Shown in pieces: positions 50,746-59,943 of a DNA stretch of 64,000 nucleotides (position 1 is its first letter; each line of letters begins with the position of its first letter). Source of the DNA: JBBQYD01 sp942493075 (GTDB lineage: Bacteria > Verrucomicrobiota > Verrucomicrobiia > Limisphaerales > UBA8199); NCBI GenBank assembly GCA_942493075.1, contig OW818681.1:558001-622000 (forward strand), given 5' to 3'. The position numbers were made by a program, and so were the translations under genes. The notes under the pieces were generated by a model. That model saw nothing but the letters and a program-made list of their open reading frames with translations, had not been told where the DNA came from and ran no database searches.

Positions 50746-52095
50746 ATGCCCAGTGTTTACATTAAAACCTACGGCTGCCAAATGAATGAGCGCGATAGCG
50801 AGGCTCTTGCGGCTCAGCTCGCCGCCCAGGGTTTTTCGCTCGCCGCTTCCGAAACCGTCGCCGATGTGGTGCTGCTCAATACGTGCAGCGTGCGCGACAT
50901 GGCGGAGCAAAAGGCGCTTCACAAGATGACGGCTGTCGCTGCCGCTCTCCGCCCCTCCAACCCGAAAGCCATCCTCGGCTTCCTCGGTTGTATGGCGCAG
51001 AGCAGGGGAGCGCAACTTCTGGAGCAGATTCCTGGTGTGCGCCTCGTCCTTGGTACCCAGAAGATCCACCACACCGCCGAGCATCTGAACCAGTTGCTTT
51101 CTGGTGCTGCCAGCCAGGTTGTTGATGTCGCTGAGGAGAACGGAAGCGAACGGGCTATCCGTGAGCATCTTTCGGGGGGCGCATCGCGCAAAGCAGTGTC
51201 CGCTTTCATCAGCATCATGCAAGGCTGCAATCAACACTGCACGTTTTGCATCGTTCCTTTCACGCGAGGAGCTGAGCGCAGCCGCCCTATCCCGGAAATA
51301 GTCGCAGAGATCAGGACGCTGGTAGAAGGCGGAGTTAAGGAAGTCACGTTGCTCGGACAGATCGTCACCAGCTATGGACGGCGGGACTTGCCCGTCGTCA
51401 ACGGTCGCTCCCCCTTTGTTCAGTTGCTCGATGCGGTGCATGAGCTCGATGGGTTGGAACGCATCCGCTTTACTTCCCCTCATCCCAAAGGTTATGGCGA
51501 TGATTTGGTCGAGGCGTATGGGCGTCTTCCTAAACTGGTCGAGAGTGCCCATATCCCGGTTCAGAGCGGGAGCAATCGAATTCTTAAGCAGATGCATCGC
51601 GGGTATACCCGGGAACGTTTCCTGGAGATTATCGGGAAGCTTCGCCAGCAGCATCCCGGCATGGGCATCAGCACCGATCTCATTGTGGGCTTTCCAGGGG
51701 AGACTGAGGCCGATTTCGAGGACACACTTGCGCTGGCCAGAGAAGTTGAGTTTGACCAGGCTTACATCTTCAAATACTCCGAGCGGCGTGATACCCCTGC
51801 GGCAGGTCTGCCCGATCAACTGCCCACAGAAGTTAAGGAAGAGCGCAACATGCGCCTCCTGGAGACGGTGAATACACTAGCCGCAAAACGTTATAACAGC
51901 CTTGTGGGAGGCACCGTCGAGATTCTGGTAGAAGGCCCTAGTAAGAGGAACCCCCTGCGCTACACAGGGAGAACTCGTTGTAACCGGATTGTGGTGTTCG
52001 ATGGCTCCGAGCGGCACCGAGGGCAGTTGATGAAACTGGAGATTGTCCGGGCCGGGTCATTCACGTTGTACGGCAACCCCGATATCGTTTCCTAA
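50746..52095 (+). CDS. miaB: tRNA-2-methylthio-N6-dimethylallyladenosine synthase
   Basis: The 450-residue protein from ATG 50746 (MPSVYIKTYGCQMNERDSEA) has the N-terminal UPF0004 domain with the auxiliary 4Fe-4S cysteines (GCQMN, NTCSVRDMAEQ, GFLGCMAQ). The radical-SAM motif is in CNQHCTFCIVPFTRG, and a TRAM domain ends the protein. It adds a methylthio group to i6A37 in tRNA. The upstream frame start is less likely because MPSVYIKTYG is the family's usual start. Confidence 0.95.
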   Translation: MPSVYIKTYGCQMNERDSEALAAQLAAQGFSLAASETVADVVLLNTCSVRDMAEQKALHKMTAVAAALRPSNPKAILGFLGCMAQSRGAQLLEQIPGVRLVLGTQKIHHTAEHLNQLLSGAASQVVDVAEENGSERAIREHLSGGASRKAVSAFISIMQGCNQHCTFCIVPFTRGAERSRPIPEIVAEIRTLVEGGVKEVTLLGQIVTSYGRRDLPVVNGRSPFVQLLDAVHELDGLERIRFTSPHPKGYGDDLVEAYGRLPKLVESAHIPVQSGSNRILKQMHRGYTRERFLEIIGKLRQQHPGMGISTDLIVGFPGETEADFEDTLALAREVEFDQAYIFKYSERRDTPAAGLPDQLPTEVKEERNMRLLETVNTLAAKRYNSLVGGTVEILVEGPSKRNPLRYTGRTRCNRIVVFDGSERHRGQLMKLEIVRAGSFTLYGNPDIVS

Positions 52096-52147
52096 GATGA
52101 CTTGCGCGCCCGGGTAGCATGGGCCATCCTGTGGCGCACGTGAGCTG

Positions 52148-52699
52148 ATGATTCTGAAGCTATCCATTCTAAGTGCCCTGCTAGGCCTCATTTACGGAGT
52201 GCCGTGGGTCTATGGCCTGGTGCAGCCAGACCGCTTTGCTGATAGGGCACGCAAGTTTCCCCGGTCGATTCCGTGGGGCGTCGCCTTGATGCTGCTTGGA
52301 TCGGCTTGGTTTCTCTACAACCTGAGCCAGGAATCGATAGCAGATTTCGCTGCCTTTAAGAATTTCCTCCTGTTCGGCTTTGCTGCCATTGGTATTGGAA
52401 CCTGCCTTTTCGTGCACGATTTCCTGGCCGTTCGCGGGTTAGCCGTTGTTTTATTGCTCCTGGCTAAGCTGATGGTGGATTCAGGGCGGGTTGCCCTTTC
52501 CTCAACATCCTGGGCTCTGGTGGTCCAAGTGCTTGCCTATGTGTTCGTGCTGGCGGGGATGTGGTTGACCATCTCCCCCTGGCGCATGCGTGATTTCCTG
52601 GATTGGATGGTGAGTATTCCGAGTCGGCTCAAGATCATCTGTGGCCTGAACGCAGCCTTGGCATTATTACTGATTGTGCTCGGCTGGCTGCGGTTCTAG
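52148..52699 (+). CDS. polytopic membrane protein
   Basis: The 183-residue protein has about six hydrophobic segments (ILKLSILSALLGLIYGVPWV, GVALMLLGSAWFLYNL, FLLFGFAAIGIGTCLFVHDF, GLAVVLLLLAKLMVDSG, LVVQVLAYVFVLAGMWL, GLNAALALLLIVLGWL). It lies directly after miaB and 8 bases before the GT9 gene, so it probably shares their transcript. No family recognised. Confidence 0.7.
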   Translation: MILKLSILSALLGLIYGVPWVYGLVQPDRFADRARKFPRSIPWGVALMLLGSAWFLYNLSQESIADFAAFKNFLLFGFAAIGIGTCLFVHDFLAVRGLAVVLLLLAKLMVDSGRVALSSTSWALVVQVLAYVFVLAGMWLTISPWRMRDFLDWMVSIPSRLKIICGLNAALALLLIVLGWLRF

Positions 52700-52707
52700 G
52701 CTCCTTC

Positions 52708-53628
52708 ATGTCAGTGCAAGGCGCGCGCGGCAGAATCCTTGTCATACGCGGTGGGGCGATCGGTGACTTCATCCTCACCTTGCCGGTCCTGACCGCTTTG
52801 CGCCGCCAGTTTCCCGCAGCCCGTCTGGAGATCCTCGGTTACCCCCACCTGGTCGGCTTGGCTGTCGAAAGTGGTCTGGTCAGTTCAGGCCAGTCTATTG
52901 AGGCCCGGCCACTGGCTGGGTTCTTCGCGAGAAACGGCGATCTAGACCCGAACCTCATCGACTACTTCTCGGATTTCGACATCATTATTTCCTACCTGTA
53001 CGACCCAGACCACATTTTTAAGACGAACGTCGGTCGTTGCAGCTCGGCACAGATTATTCAGGGCCCTCACCGGCCTGACGAACGCCAACCCATCCCGGCC
53101 AGCCACGTGTTTCTGCAGCCCTTGGAGCGGCTCGCCATTTTTGACGCTGACCCCGTGCCGCGGTTGGATTTCGGTGTGTCCAACGGTGAATCAGTTCGTA
53201 TCGCCCTGCATCCCGGCAGCGGGTCACCACGCAAGAATTGGCCTGAATCCCAATGGGCAGATCTGATTCAAAGGCTGATCAACGAAACAGACTGGAATCT
53301 CCTGGTGGTGGGTGGTGAGGCTGAGGGGGACAGGCTTCAGAGATTGACGGCCGCGCTGCCTCCGGCACGGCTGCGCCTGGCTCGCAACATGCCGCTTCCA
53401 GCTCTGGCGCGCGTGCTCCAAGGATGCTCCGGGTTTCTCGGGCATGACTCGGGAATATCCCATCTGGCCGCAGCGGTAAACGTGCCTGCTCTCATTCTGT
53501 GGGGAGAAACGATCGAAGAGGTTTGGCGTCCGTTGGGGCCAAAGGTGCGTGTTCTCAAAGCGGGGGCAGAACTTCAGAAACTGCCTGTGGACATGGTAAT
53601 GCAGTCCCTGAGGAGTCTTTCTGACTGA
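52708..53628 (+). CDS. GT9 (heptosyltransferase-like) glycosyltransferase
   Basis: The ATG at 52708 gives 306 residues: RILVIRGGAIGDFILTLPVL (glycosyltransferase family 9 start), a Rossmann-type second half with IALHPGSGSPRKNWPESQWA and LLVVGGEAEGDRLQRL, and the donor-site FLGHDSGISHLAAAVNVPAL. These enzymes add heptose or other sugars to lipopolysaccharide cores. It follows a membrane protein gene by 8 bases. Confidence 0.9.
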   Translation: MSVQGARGRILVIRGGAIGDFILTLPVLTALRRQFPAARLEILGYPHLVGLAVESGLVSSGQSIEARPLAGFFARNGDLDPNLIDYFSDFDIIISYLYDPDHIFKTNVGRCSSAQIIQGPHRPDERQPIPASHVFLQPLERLAIFDADPVPRLDFGVSNGESVRIALHPGSGSPRKNWPESQWADLIQRLINETDWNLLVVGGEAEGDRLQRLTAALPPARLRLARNMPLPALARVLQGCSGFLGHDSGISHLAAAVNVPALILWGETIEEVWRPLGPKVRVLKAGAELQKLPVDMVMQSLRSLSD

Positions 53629-53833
53629 CTCCCCCTGGAGGTCGTCGTATCAAATCGCTTGGCATGCTATATTGCGGCAAGCGACTTGCTAATCAGGGGG
53701 CCGTCGTCCGGCAAAACGGGTGTCGGCCTAAGAAATGGGGGCAAATGGGAATTGCTGTGTCTTGAACCTGAGGTTTTTTTGTATCAACCCGGGACACATG
53801 ACTTTTCCTTCGCCAGTTCGGCGTCAGGAGCAA

Positions 53834-54928
53834 ATGAAAAAGATTCTGGTCATAGATGACGAAGAGTGGCTGCGAGAGATGGTTACCATGGCTCTGCAGC
53901 AAAAGGGCTTCGATGTCGTGGAGGCTGGCGACGGCTCATCCGGGATCGAAACCGCCCGCCAGCATCTGCCGGATCTGATCCTTTGCGATGTGAACATGGA
54001 GAAGGTGGACGGTTATTTAACCCTGTCTGCCCTGAGGAATGAGCCGGTCACTGCCTCTATCCCGTTCATTCTAATGACCGGTTTGGCAGATAATGCCGGG
54101 ATGCGTCATGGGATGGAACTTGGGGCCGATGATTACCTGCCCAAGCCTTTCACATTGGATGCCTTGTATGCAGCCGTGGATGCGCGGCTCAAAAAAGTTC
54201 AGGCGGTTCGACAAGAGGCTGAGAAAAAGTTGGCCGATCTTCGGGACAACATCAGCCTGATGCTTCCTCATGAGTTGCGAACGCCCCTTAACGGTATCCT
54301 GGCTTTTGGTGAAATTCTCGCCTCGGACGCTGCCAACCTGAACGCAGGGGAAGTCGCCGAGATGGGCCAGGGCATTTATGATTCAGGAAAACGGCTGGAG
54401 CGCTTGGTGGAGAACTTCCTGATCTACGCCCAGATTGAGTTGCTTGGATTTGATCCCCAAAAGGTCGGCACCCTTCAGACATCCATCTCGCTCTCACCCA
54501 GTGAAATCATCATCGGCAGCACCAGGCGCGAGGCTGAGAAAGCGCAACGTCCAAACGATGTTACTTTTCAGCTATCCGATACCCCAGTGCGTATTTCGCC
54601 CGATTACCTGGGAAAAATCGTTTCGGAGTTGGTGTCCAACGGACTCAAGTTCTCTCCACCCGGCACCGCTTTGAACGTGTCGTTCGGCGAGGTCAACGAC
54701 TCGGTCGTCCTCAAAATCCAGGATTTCGGCCGTGGGTTTCATTCTGAGCACCTCTCCAGGATTGGCGCCTACATGCAATTCGAGCGCAAAATGCACGAAC
54801 AGCAGGGTCTGGGGCTCGGGTTGGCGATCGCAAAGCGTCTCACCGAGGTGCATGGCGGCAGCCTCACTGTTCAGAGCCAGCCAGGCCATGGCACCACTGT
54901 TTTCGTCAAGCTGCTGAAAGCCTCCTAG
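53834..54928 (+). CDS. hybrid receiver-histidine kinase
   Basis: The ATG at 53834 follows a CAGGAG ribosome site. The 364-residue protein has a receiver domain (residues 1-120; MKKILVIDDEEWLREMV, LILCDVNMEKVDGYL), a linker coiled coil, a HisKA box (HELRTPLNGILAFGEIL) and a HATPase domain (ELVSNGLKFSPPG, QDFGRGF, GLGLGLAIAKRLTEVHGG). There is no membrane segment, so it is cytoplasmic. An N-terminal receiver on a kinase suggests a phosphorelay; the gene pairs with no separate regulator here. The longer frame upstream is discarded. Confidence 0.9.
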   Translation: MKKILVIDDEEWLREMVTMALQQKGFDVVEAGDGSSGIETARQHLPDLILCDVNMEKVDGYLTLSALRNEPVTASIPFILMTGLADNAGMRHGMELGADDYLPKPFTLDALYAAVDARLKKVQAVRQEAEKKLADLRDNISLMLPHELRTPLNGILAFGEILASDAANLNAGEVAEMGQGIYDSGKRLERLVENFLIYAQIELLGFDPQKVGTLQTSISLSPSEIIIGSTRREAEKAQRPNDVTFQLSDTPVRISPDYLGKIVSELVSNGLKFSPPGTALNVSFGEVNDSVVLKIQDFGRGFHSEHLSRIGAYMQFERKMHEQQGLGLGLAIAKRLTEVHGGSLTVQSQPGHGTTVFVKLLKAS

Positions 54929-54985
54929 CCGTCCTTCAGGTCCTTCGAGGTTGCAACACACTTTCGCTCAGCCTACATTGCGCCG

Positions 54986-56129
54986 ATGTTCGACATGATC
55001 CGTTCTGAGCTGACCACCGCCGCTGACAAATTGACCCATCTGCGGAGGTTTCTTTGACGTCGCCAGCGCGCAAAAACGACTGGCGGAGATCAACGCCTTG
55101 ATGGCGGGAGAAACGTTTTGGAATAGCCGCGACCAGGCCCAGAAACTCATCGACGAAGCCAACACCCTTCGCAATAGAAGCGAACCGCTGTTGAAGGCAG
55201 AGAAAGAGCTCGAAGATTTCAGAGTTATGGTTGAACTGGGAGAAGCCGAGCCCGAGGCTTCCCAGACAAAGATTCAATCCGAGTTGGAGCAGGAGTTGTC
55301 CGCCTTTTTCAAGAAACTTGAGGCGCTTGAGCTCCGGGTATTCCTCAGCGGCCCACACGACAAGTCGAACTGCATCATGAGCATCAACGCCGGGGCAGGG
55401 GGCACCGAGTCCTGCGACTGGGCGAACATGCTCATGCGCATGTATCAACGATGGGGCGAATCGCGCGGCTGGAAGGTGGATGTTGAAGACGTGCTCGTGG
55501 GAGAAACCGCCGGAATCAAAAGCGCTACCCTGCTGATCACCGGAGAGAATGCCTACGGCTTCTGCAAAGCCGAGCGCGGCGTCCATCGCCTGGTGCGGAT
55601 CTCACCATTCGACGCCAATAAGCGGCGTCATACCAGCTTCTCCAGCGTAGATGCCATCGCCGAAATTGAGGAAACCTCATCGGACATTGTCCTTCCGCCG
55701 ACTGAACTCCGAGTGGACACTTACCGATCCGGCGGTAAAGGCGGTCAGAATGTGAACAAGGTGGAAACCGCCGTCCGCATCACTCACATTCCGACGGGCA
55801 TTGTAGCGGCGTCTCAAAACCAGCGCTCGCAACATCAGAACCGCGCCACAGCGATGAAGATGTTGATTTCGAAACTCTACGCTCAACGTGTCGATGAGCA
55901 GAAAGCCGACATGGAGCGTTTCTATGGCGAGAAGGGCAGTATCTCCTGGGGAAATCAAATCCGGAGCTATGTTTTTCAGCCGTATCGCATGGTTAAAGAC
56001 CTGCGCACAGGCGTGGAAACCAGCAATGTTCAGGCGGTGATGGATGGCGAGTTGGATGCCTTTGTCAACGGCTGGCTGCGGGCGGGTTGCCCTATGAAAC
56101 GCATGCAAGGCGTAAAGGACGAAGATTGA
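54986..56129 (+). CDS. prfB: peptide chain release factor 2, with programmed +1 frameshift
   Basis: A short first frame (ATG 54986, residues MFDMIRSELTTAADK) ends at an in-frame TGA at 55055, inside CTTTGAC. Shifting +1 there joins it to the long downstream frame (LDVASAQKRLAEINALMAG) to give about 380 residues. The rest has the release-factor marks: GAGGTESCDWANMLMRMY (the GGQ-related fold), the GGQ peptide in YRSGGKGGQNVNKVETAVR, and SPF-type recognition (RISPFDANKRRHTS). RF2 reads UGA and UAA and autoregulates through its own UGA. The frameshift stimulator CGGAGG lies just upstream of the slip site. Confidence 0.96.
55043..55058 (+). promoter_or_regulatory. RF2 programmed frameshift site
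   Basis: CGGAGG (55043-55048), TTT, then the slippery CTT-TGA-C (55052-55058). The purine-rich block is an internal Shine-Dalgarno a few bases before the slip codon, the same arrangement as in E. coli prfB. Low RF2 stalls ribosomes on UGA and promotes the shift. Confidence 0.95.
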
Positions 56130-56131
56130 GC

Positions 56132-56935
56132 ATGACGATCCTCGATACCATCGTTGAACAAAAAAAGGTGGAGATCGCCCGGTTGCCCGCGACGCCCGTC
56201 ACACCCGAGCGCCTCCAGCAAGCAATGGCTCAGCGCCGGGATCAGCCCCGCTCATTTCTGCACGCGCTTCAGCACCCCGCGAAGGGCACGATGGCGCTGA
56301 TCGCGGAGGTGAAGAAGGCCTCGCCTTCCAAAGGGGTTATTTGTGCGGATTTCGATCCCATCCGGATCGCACGGGAATACGAGCGTGCTGGCGCAAGTTG
56401 TCTCTCCGTATTAACCGATGAAAAGTTTTTCCAAGGTTCTCTGGACTATCTCCGGCAGATCCGGGAAGCAGTGAAGCTCCCGCTTCTGCGCAAAGATTTC
56501 ATTATCGATCCGCGCCAAATCCTCGAAGCAATCGAGTACGGCGCTGACGCCATCCTGCTGATTGCCGCAATTCTGTCCGATGACCAATTGCAGGAGTACC
56601 AGGCGCTGGCGACCGCCGCTGGATTGACGACCCTCGTGGAAGTGCACGATGAAGCCGAGTTGAACCGGGCATTAGCTGCCGATGCTCGGCTCATCGGGGT
56701 TAACAATAGAGATCTGAAGACTTTCAAGGTTGATTTGGCAACCACCGAGCGGCTCGCGAAGGTATTAGGCCGGGACGAGCTCAAGAAGCGTTTGTTGGTG
56801 GCCGAGAGTGGCATATTCACAGCGGCCGAGGTGGCCCGGGTCCAATCCTGCGGAGCACGCGCAATCCTGGTCGGCGAATCGCTGGTCAAAGAAAAGGATA
56901 TGGCCGCCAAAGTGGCCGAGCTCCTGGCTGCTTGA
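56132..56935 (+). CDS. trpC: indole-3-glycerol phosphate synthase
   Basis: The 267-residue TIM barrel starts at ATG 56132, 2 bases after the prfB stop. It shows IAEVKKASPSKGVIC, YERAGASCLSVLTDEKFFQG, LPLLRKDFIIDPRQILEA, ADAILLIAAILSD, VEVHDEAELNRAL, IGVNNRDLKTFKVDL and LVAESGIFTAAEVARV, with the catalytic Lys and Glu residues in place. It forms the indole ring in tryptophan synthesis. No other trp gene is adjacent; coupling to prfB is unusual. Confidence 0.95.
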   Translation: MTILDTIVEQKKVEIARLPATPVTPERLQQAMAQRRDQPRSFLHALQHPAKGTMALIAEVKKASPSKGVICADFDPIRIAREYERAGASCLSVLTDEKFFQGSLDYLRQIREAVKLPLLRKDFIIDPRQILEAIEYGADAILLIAAILSDDQLQEYQALATAAGLTTLVEVHDEAELNRALAADARLIGVNNRDLKTFKVDLATTERLAKVLGRDELKKRLLVAESGIFTAAEVARVQSCGARAILVGESLVKEKDMAAKVAELLAA

Positions 56936-56965
56936 TTATTGGTAGTGCGGCCTGGGGAGGTTCAG

Positions 56966-57763
56966 CTAGAACGAAACCAGTTCACGCTGTTTGCGAGTGA
57001 ACCGGCACCGCTCGGAATAGCCGCAATCCCGGGCAAGCTGGATTGCTTCGGCGAAATTCATGCCCACGTCTCCGGGCTTATGGGCATCCGAGCCGAATGT
57101 GATAGGCACGCCATTCTGTTTGGCCAGACGCAACAAGCTTGGGTGTGGGTAGATCTCCTTGCAATCCTTCCGCAAGCCGGCTGTGTTAAGTTCAATCGCC
57201 ATTCCACTCCGGGCAGCGGCTTTGATAAATGGATCAAAAAGGTGCTGGTACTCCTGCTGCGGGTAGAAACAAAAGCGCTTGCACAGGTCCGCATGCCCAA
57301 TGATCTGGAACAGGCCGGATTCGGCAGCTTTCGTCAACCTGGAGAAATACTCGGTCCATATTTCGAGCGTGTCCCGTTTCTGCCACTCTGACACCAGGTG
57401 CGGATTATCGATGGCGAACGTGTCCGATATATAATGCACGGAGCCGATGAAATAATCCCAGTCGTGCAGAGACCAAAGCTCACGGATATGATCCTCATGA
57501 CCGGGGAGGTAATCCACTTCCAGGCCGGCCTTGATTTGAATGCCCGGATGCTCCCGGCGGGCGCGCTCGATTTTTTCAAGGTAAATGCCAACTTCAGCGC
57601 GTGTCATGTGCCAGTCGTCGAAACCATCGCGAATCATCGGGGCATGCTCCGTAAAGCCCATTTCATCCAAGCCCACTGCTGCCGCATGGGCGGCGTAATC
57701 AGTCGGTTCTCCGCTGGCGTGGCCGCACAGCGGTGTATGCATATGGTAATCGGCAACCTTCAT
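56966..57763 (-). CDS. histidinol-phosphatase of the PHP family
   Basis: The ATG at 57763 gives 265 residues. PHP metal-binding motifs are visible: DYHMHTPLCGHASGEP, GFTEHAP, KAGLEVDYLPGHED, FIGSVHYIS, IGHADLCKRF and FGSDAHKPGDVG. HisK/HisJ-type PHP enzymes remove phosphate from histidinol phosphate. It converges on trpC (30-base gap). The upstream frame is not used because KVADYHMHT is the family start. Confidence 0.9.
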   Translation of the reverse strand: MKVADYHMHTPLCGHASGEPTDYAAHAAAVGLDEMGFTEHAPMIRDGFDDWHMTRAEVGIYLEKIERARREHPGIQIKAGLEVDYLPGHEDHIRELWSLHDWDYFIGSVHYISDTFAIDNPHLVSEWQKRDTLEIWTEYFSRLTKAAESGLFQIIGHADLCKRFCFYPQQEYQHLFDPFIKAAARSGMAIELNTAGLRKDCKEIYPHPSLLRLAKQNGVPITFGSDAHKPGDVGMNFAEAIQLARDCGYSERCRFTRKQRELVSF

Positions 57764-58804
57764 TGTCCGGCGAAACATTAACCTCACCGGGCGGTTGGTC
57801 AAATGTTAAGAGGCTGATTCGCTCCGGGTTCTGCCTGCTTCCAGGCGAATGTTTTGCATATTCATTCAGGGAGAGGAGGTCATGGAATCCATTCGCGTTT
57901 GGAGTTTAGGTCGTAACGCTCTGAAAAAAGAACAATCCAAAACCGTTCGTTCACCTCGGTTCTCGATCTCGCATCACACGCGCCTTGTTCGAAAAACGGC
58001 GTGGTGCGAAGAAGCTGTAGAGGACTACAGCCCTCCACGACCGCAAGCGGACTTACGCCGGGTTTAGCGAGTTTCGAGGATCCAAAACTGCGCACGGCGT
58101 AAACCGATCCCTTTACGACGGCGCACCGGGACGGTGCGCGAACTCGCAGTCGAGACGACCGCGCTACCCGGTGGTCACACCGCAAGGTGCAGTTCCAAGC
58201 ATTCCGAAGGAATGCCAGCGATTAGCCAGGGGTTGCGCGAGGAACGAGCGCCACCCCTGGTAGCGTTCAGGACGGACACGACCCTGGACAAGTCCTAGTT
58301 TTAATCTGTCACTTTCAGAGGGCATTCGGCCTTCATGGGTGCTGTCATCCGATCGCAAACAACCAACCGGACAGGAATCCGTACTGTTGGTAACCGCGCA
58401 TTCCATTTGATGTCATTCCTGGTGGTTCTGGTTTGCGCCATTGCGGCGCAACCAGAACCACCAGGAACCTTGCTATTGTAAGACTGGAGGTTACCAACAG
58501 TACGGAAGTGCAATGCCCATCGCCTGTTCTTCGGACATTTGTATCACGAGCGAAGGCGTCAGAAGCAAACGTGTGACGCTTGCGAATGCTGAAATCAGAC
58601 TTCGTTAATACGAGGCATGTATGTTTTCTCCACTCCCCAACTTCCAATCACCCCTTTTGCTCCGTGCTTGAGAAAAGGTTGCCAAACTGCAATGAACGCA
58701 CATAAAGTGGTCCAATCAGATGAAAGCACCACATTTCCTTCCCCTTCTCTCTTCCGATTTGAAATTTGAGACCTCAGGGTCTCGATGAGAAGACACCATG
58801 AAAC
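57764..58804. other. repeat region with a complete MITE-like element
   Basis: No gene supported. Holds the GCTGTAGAGGACTACAGC palindrome (58014-58031) with the CTCCACGACCGCAAGCGG flank, and the GCATTCC..GGAATGCCAGCGATTAGCC repeat segment (58199-58262) as in the Rhs block. It also holds the MITE-like element at 58379-58505. Confidence 0.6.
58379..58505. repeat. MITE-like element with 17-bp perfect terminal repeats
   Basis: Ends CCGTACTGTTGGTAACC and GGTTACCAACAGTACGG pair perfectly. Inside is a second hairpin: 58416-58439 (TTCCTGGTGGTTCTGG...) pairs with 58445-58467, leaving one bulged T and the 5-base loop ATTGC. It is 127 bp in total and non-coding, and related ends flank the IS110 at 42.1-43.9 kb. 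Confidence 0.9.
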
Positions 58805-59119
58805 ATGAAACTCACCTTTATTATTTTCGTTTTAGCGGGATTGGGCACATTTCTGTACCTGCGCTTTCCTGTGCGGCCCACCCGGGCGAGCTATCCCTGT
58901 GTGAGCAACCTAAGTCAGATCGAATCAGCCAAGAGCCAATGGGCTATGGAATTCAATAAGTCCACCAATGAGATCCCAAGTTGGGAAGATCTGAAACCCT
59001 TTATCCGACCGAGTTGGTCGAACTCGGTACCCGTCTGTCCGATGGGCGGGACTTATGACCTCAGGCCTGTGGACCAGCCCCCAACCTGCTCGATAGGTGG
59101 TATTGGACATTCTCTTTAG
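58805..59119 (+). CDS. prepilin-like secreted small protein
   Basis: The 104-residue protein has an N-terminal hydrophobic helix (LTFIIFVLAGLGTFLYL). After it come CVSNLSQIESAKSQWAMEF, EIPSWEDLKPFIRP and PVCPMGGTYDLRP with a final TCSIGGIGH. This CxxNL...PxCPxGG..C order is common in verrucomicrobial pseudopilin-like proteins. It probably sits in the envelope; precise role unknown. Confidence 0.75.
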   Translation: MKLTFIIFVLAGLGTFLYLRFPVRPTRASYPCVSNLSQIESAKSQWAMEFNKSTNEIPSWEDLKPFIRPSWSNSVPVCPMGGTYDLRPVDQPPTCSIGGIGHSL

Positions 59120-59265
59120 GCCGTGCGGACGTTCTGAGACATCCACAAAACGAATTCCTTTACATTGGATCGCATGTTCTACAGCCTGAGTGCATCAGAA
59201 CTTAGAGACCACACAAATGAGCTCTTACTTTCAGCCGTAAACTCGGAAACCGTCTGGTCACAGGT

Positions 59266-59679
59266 ATGAACGGGAGATTTATCGTCGCAATCGCATTCGG
59301 GATTGTCATGAGCGGAGTTCTTCTAAGCCAGGGCAGGATATTGAGTGGCTGTTGGTTGTTAGGGTTGTTCCTCTTCATATCGGCGATTAGGATCGCGAAC
59401 GGGATGTCTGCTAGGTTGCTGATCACAACGATTGCGGCGGCCGTCTGCTGCGGTTGTATCGGGTATTCAGCAACGCGCAGTGAAATCACGGGCAAGGCAG
59501 TTTACTATCACTCTTCCGGCAGATCGATGTACGGCGAGCCTGTGGTGCGCGTGAATTCACCAGAGAAGTTCCGGGAAGCAACGAATCTGAAGTGGGGGTT
59601 GGCTCTTGTGAGGGGCGGAATAGGTGCGGCGGCCTTTACGGGGTACCGCAAACTCAACAGTGCGGATCTTTTTGATTAG
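59266..59679 (+). CDS. small membrane protein
   Basis: The 137-residue protein has several hydrophobic segments (FIVAIAFGIVMSGVLL, GCWLLGLFLFISAIRIA, LLITTIAAAVCCGCIGY) and a polar C-terminal half (AVYYHSSGRSMYGEPVVRV). It is followed by another small membrane protein gene 5 bases downstream. No family recognised. Confidence 0.5.
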   Translation: MNGRFIVAIAFGIVMSGVLLSQGRILSGCWLLGLFLFISAIRIANGMSARLLITTIAAAVCCGCIGYSATRSEITGKAVYYHSSGRSMYGEPVVRVNSPEKFREATNLKWGLALVRGGIGAAAFTGYRKLNSADLFD

Positions 59680-59684
59680 AAGTT

Positions 59685-59927
59685 ATGAAACCATTTCTCA
59701 TTGCCTGGGCGCGGGGCCTCAGTATAAGCGCTTATCTTATTTGTATTTCGTTTGTGTTTCTCGTGTTCGCCATGATTCTTGGGTTTCTGCCTTCCCTCGC
59801 TGCTGTGCCTATTTGCGTTGTGTTCGGCCCTCCTGTGATCTATTGGGTTTCGAGATGGCTTGCTCCTGATTTGTTCCCAGTGGGACGCTCATGGTGGCGC
59901 GGCAGATTTGATCGAAAAAAACCATGA
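59685..59927 (+). CDS. small membrane protein
   Basis: The 80-residue protein has two hydrophobic stretches (LIAWARGLSISAYLICISFV and FVFLVFAMILGFLPSLAAV) with a basic C-terminal tail (WWRGRFDRKKP). It lies 5 bases after the previous gene, probably in one transcript, and ends just before the convergent GH78 gene. Confidence 0.5.
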   Translation: MKPFLIAWARGLSISAYLICISFVFLVFAMILGFLPSLAAVPICVVFGPPVIYWVSRWLAPDLFPVGRSWWRGRFDRKKP

Positions 59928-59943
59928 CCCCCCGGCCCTCTGA

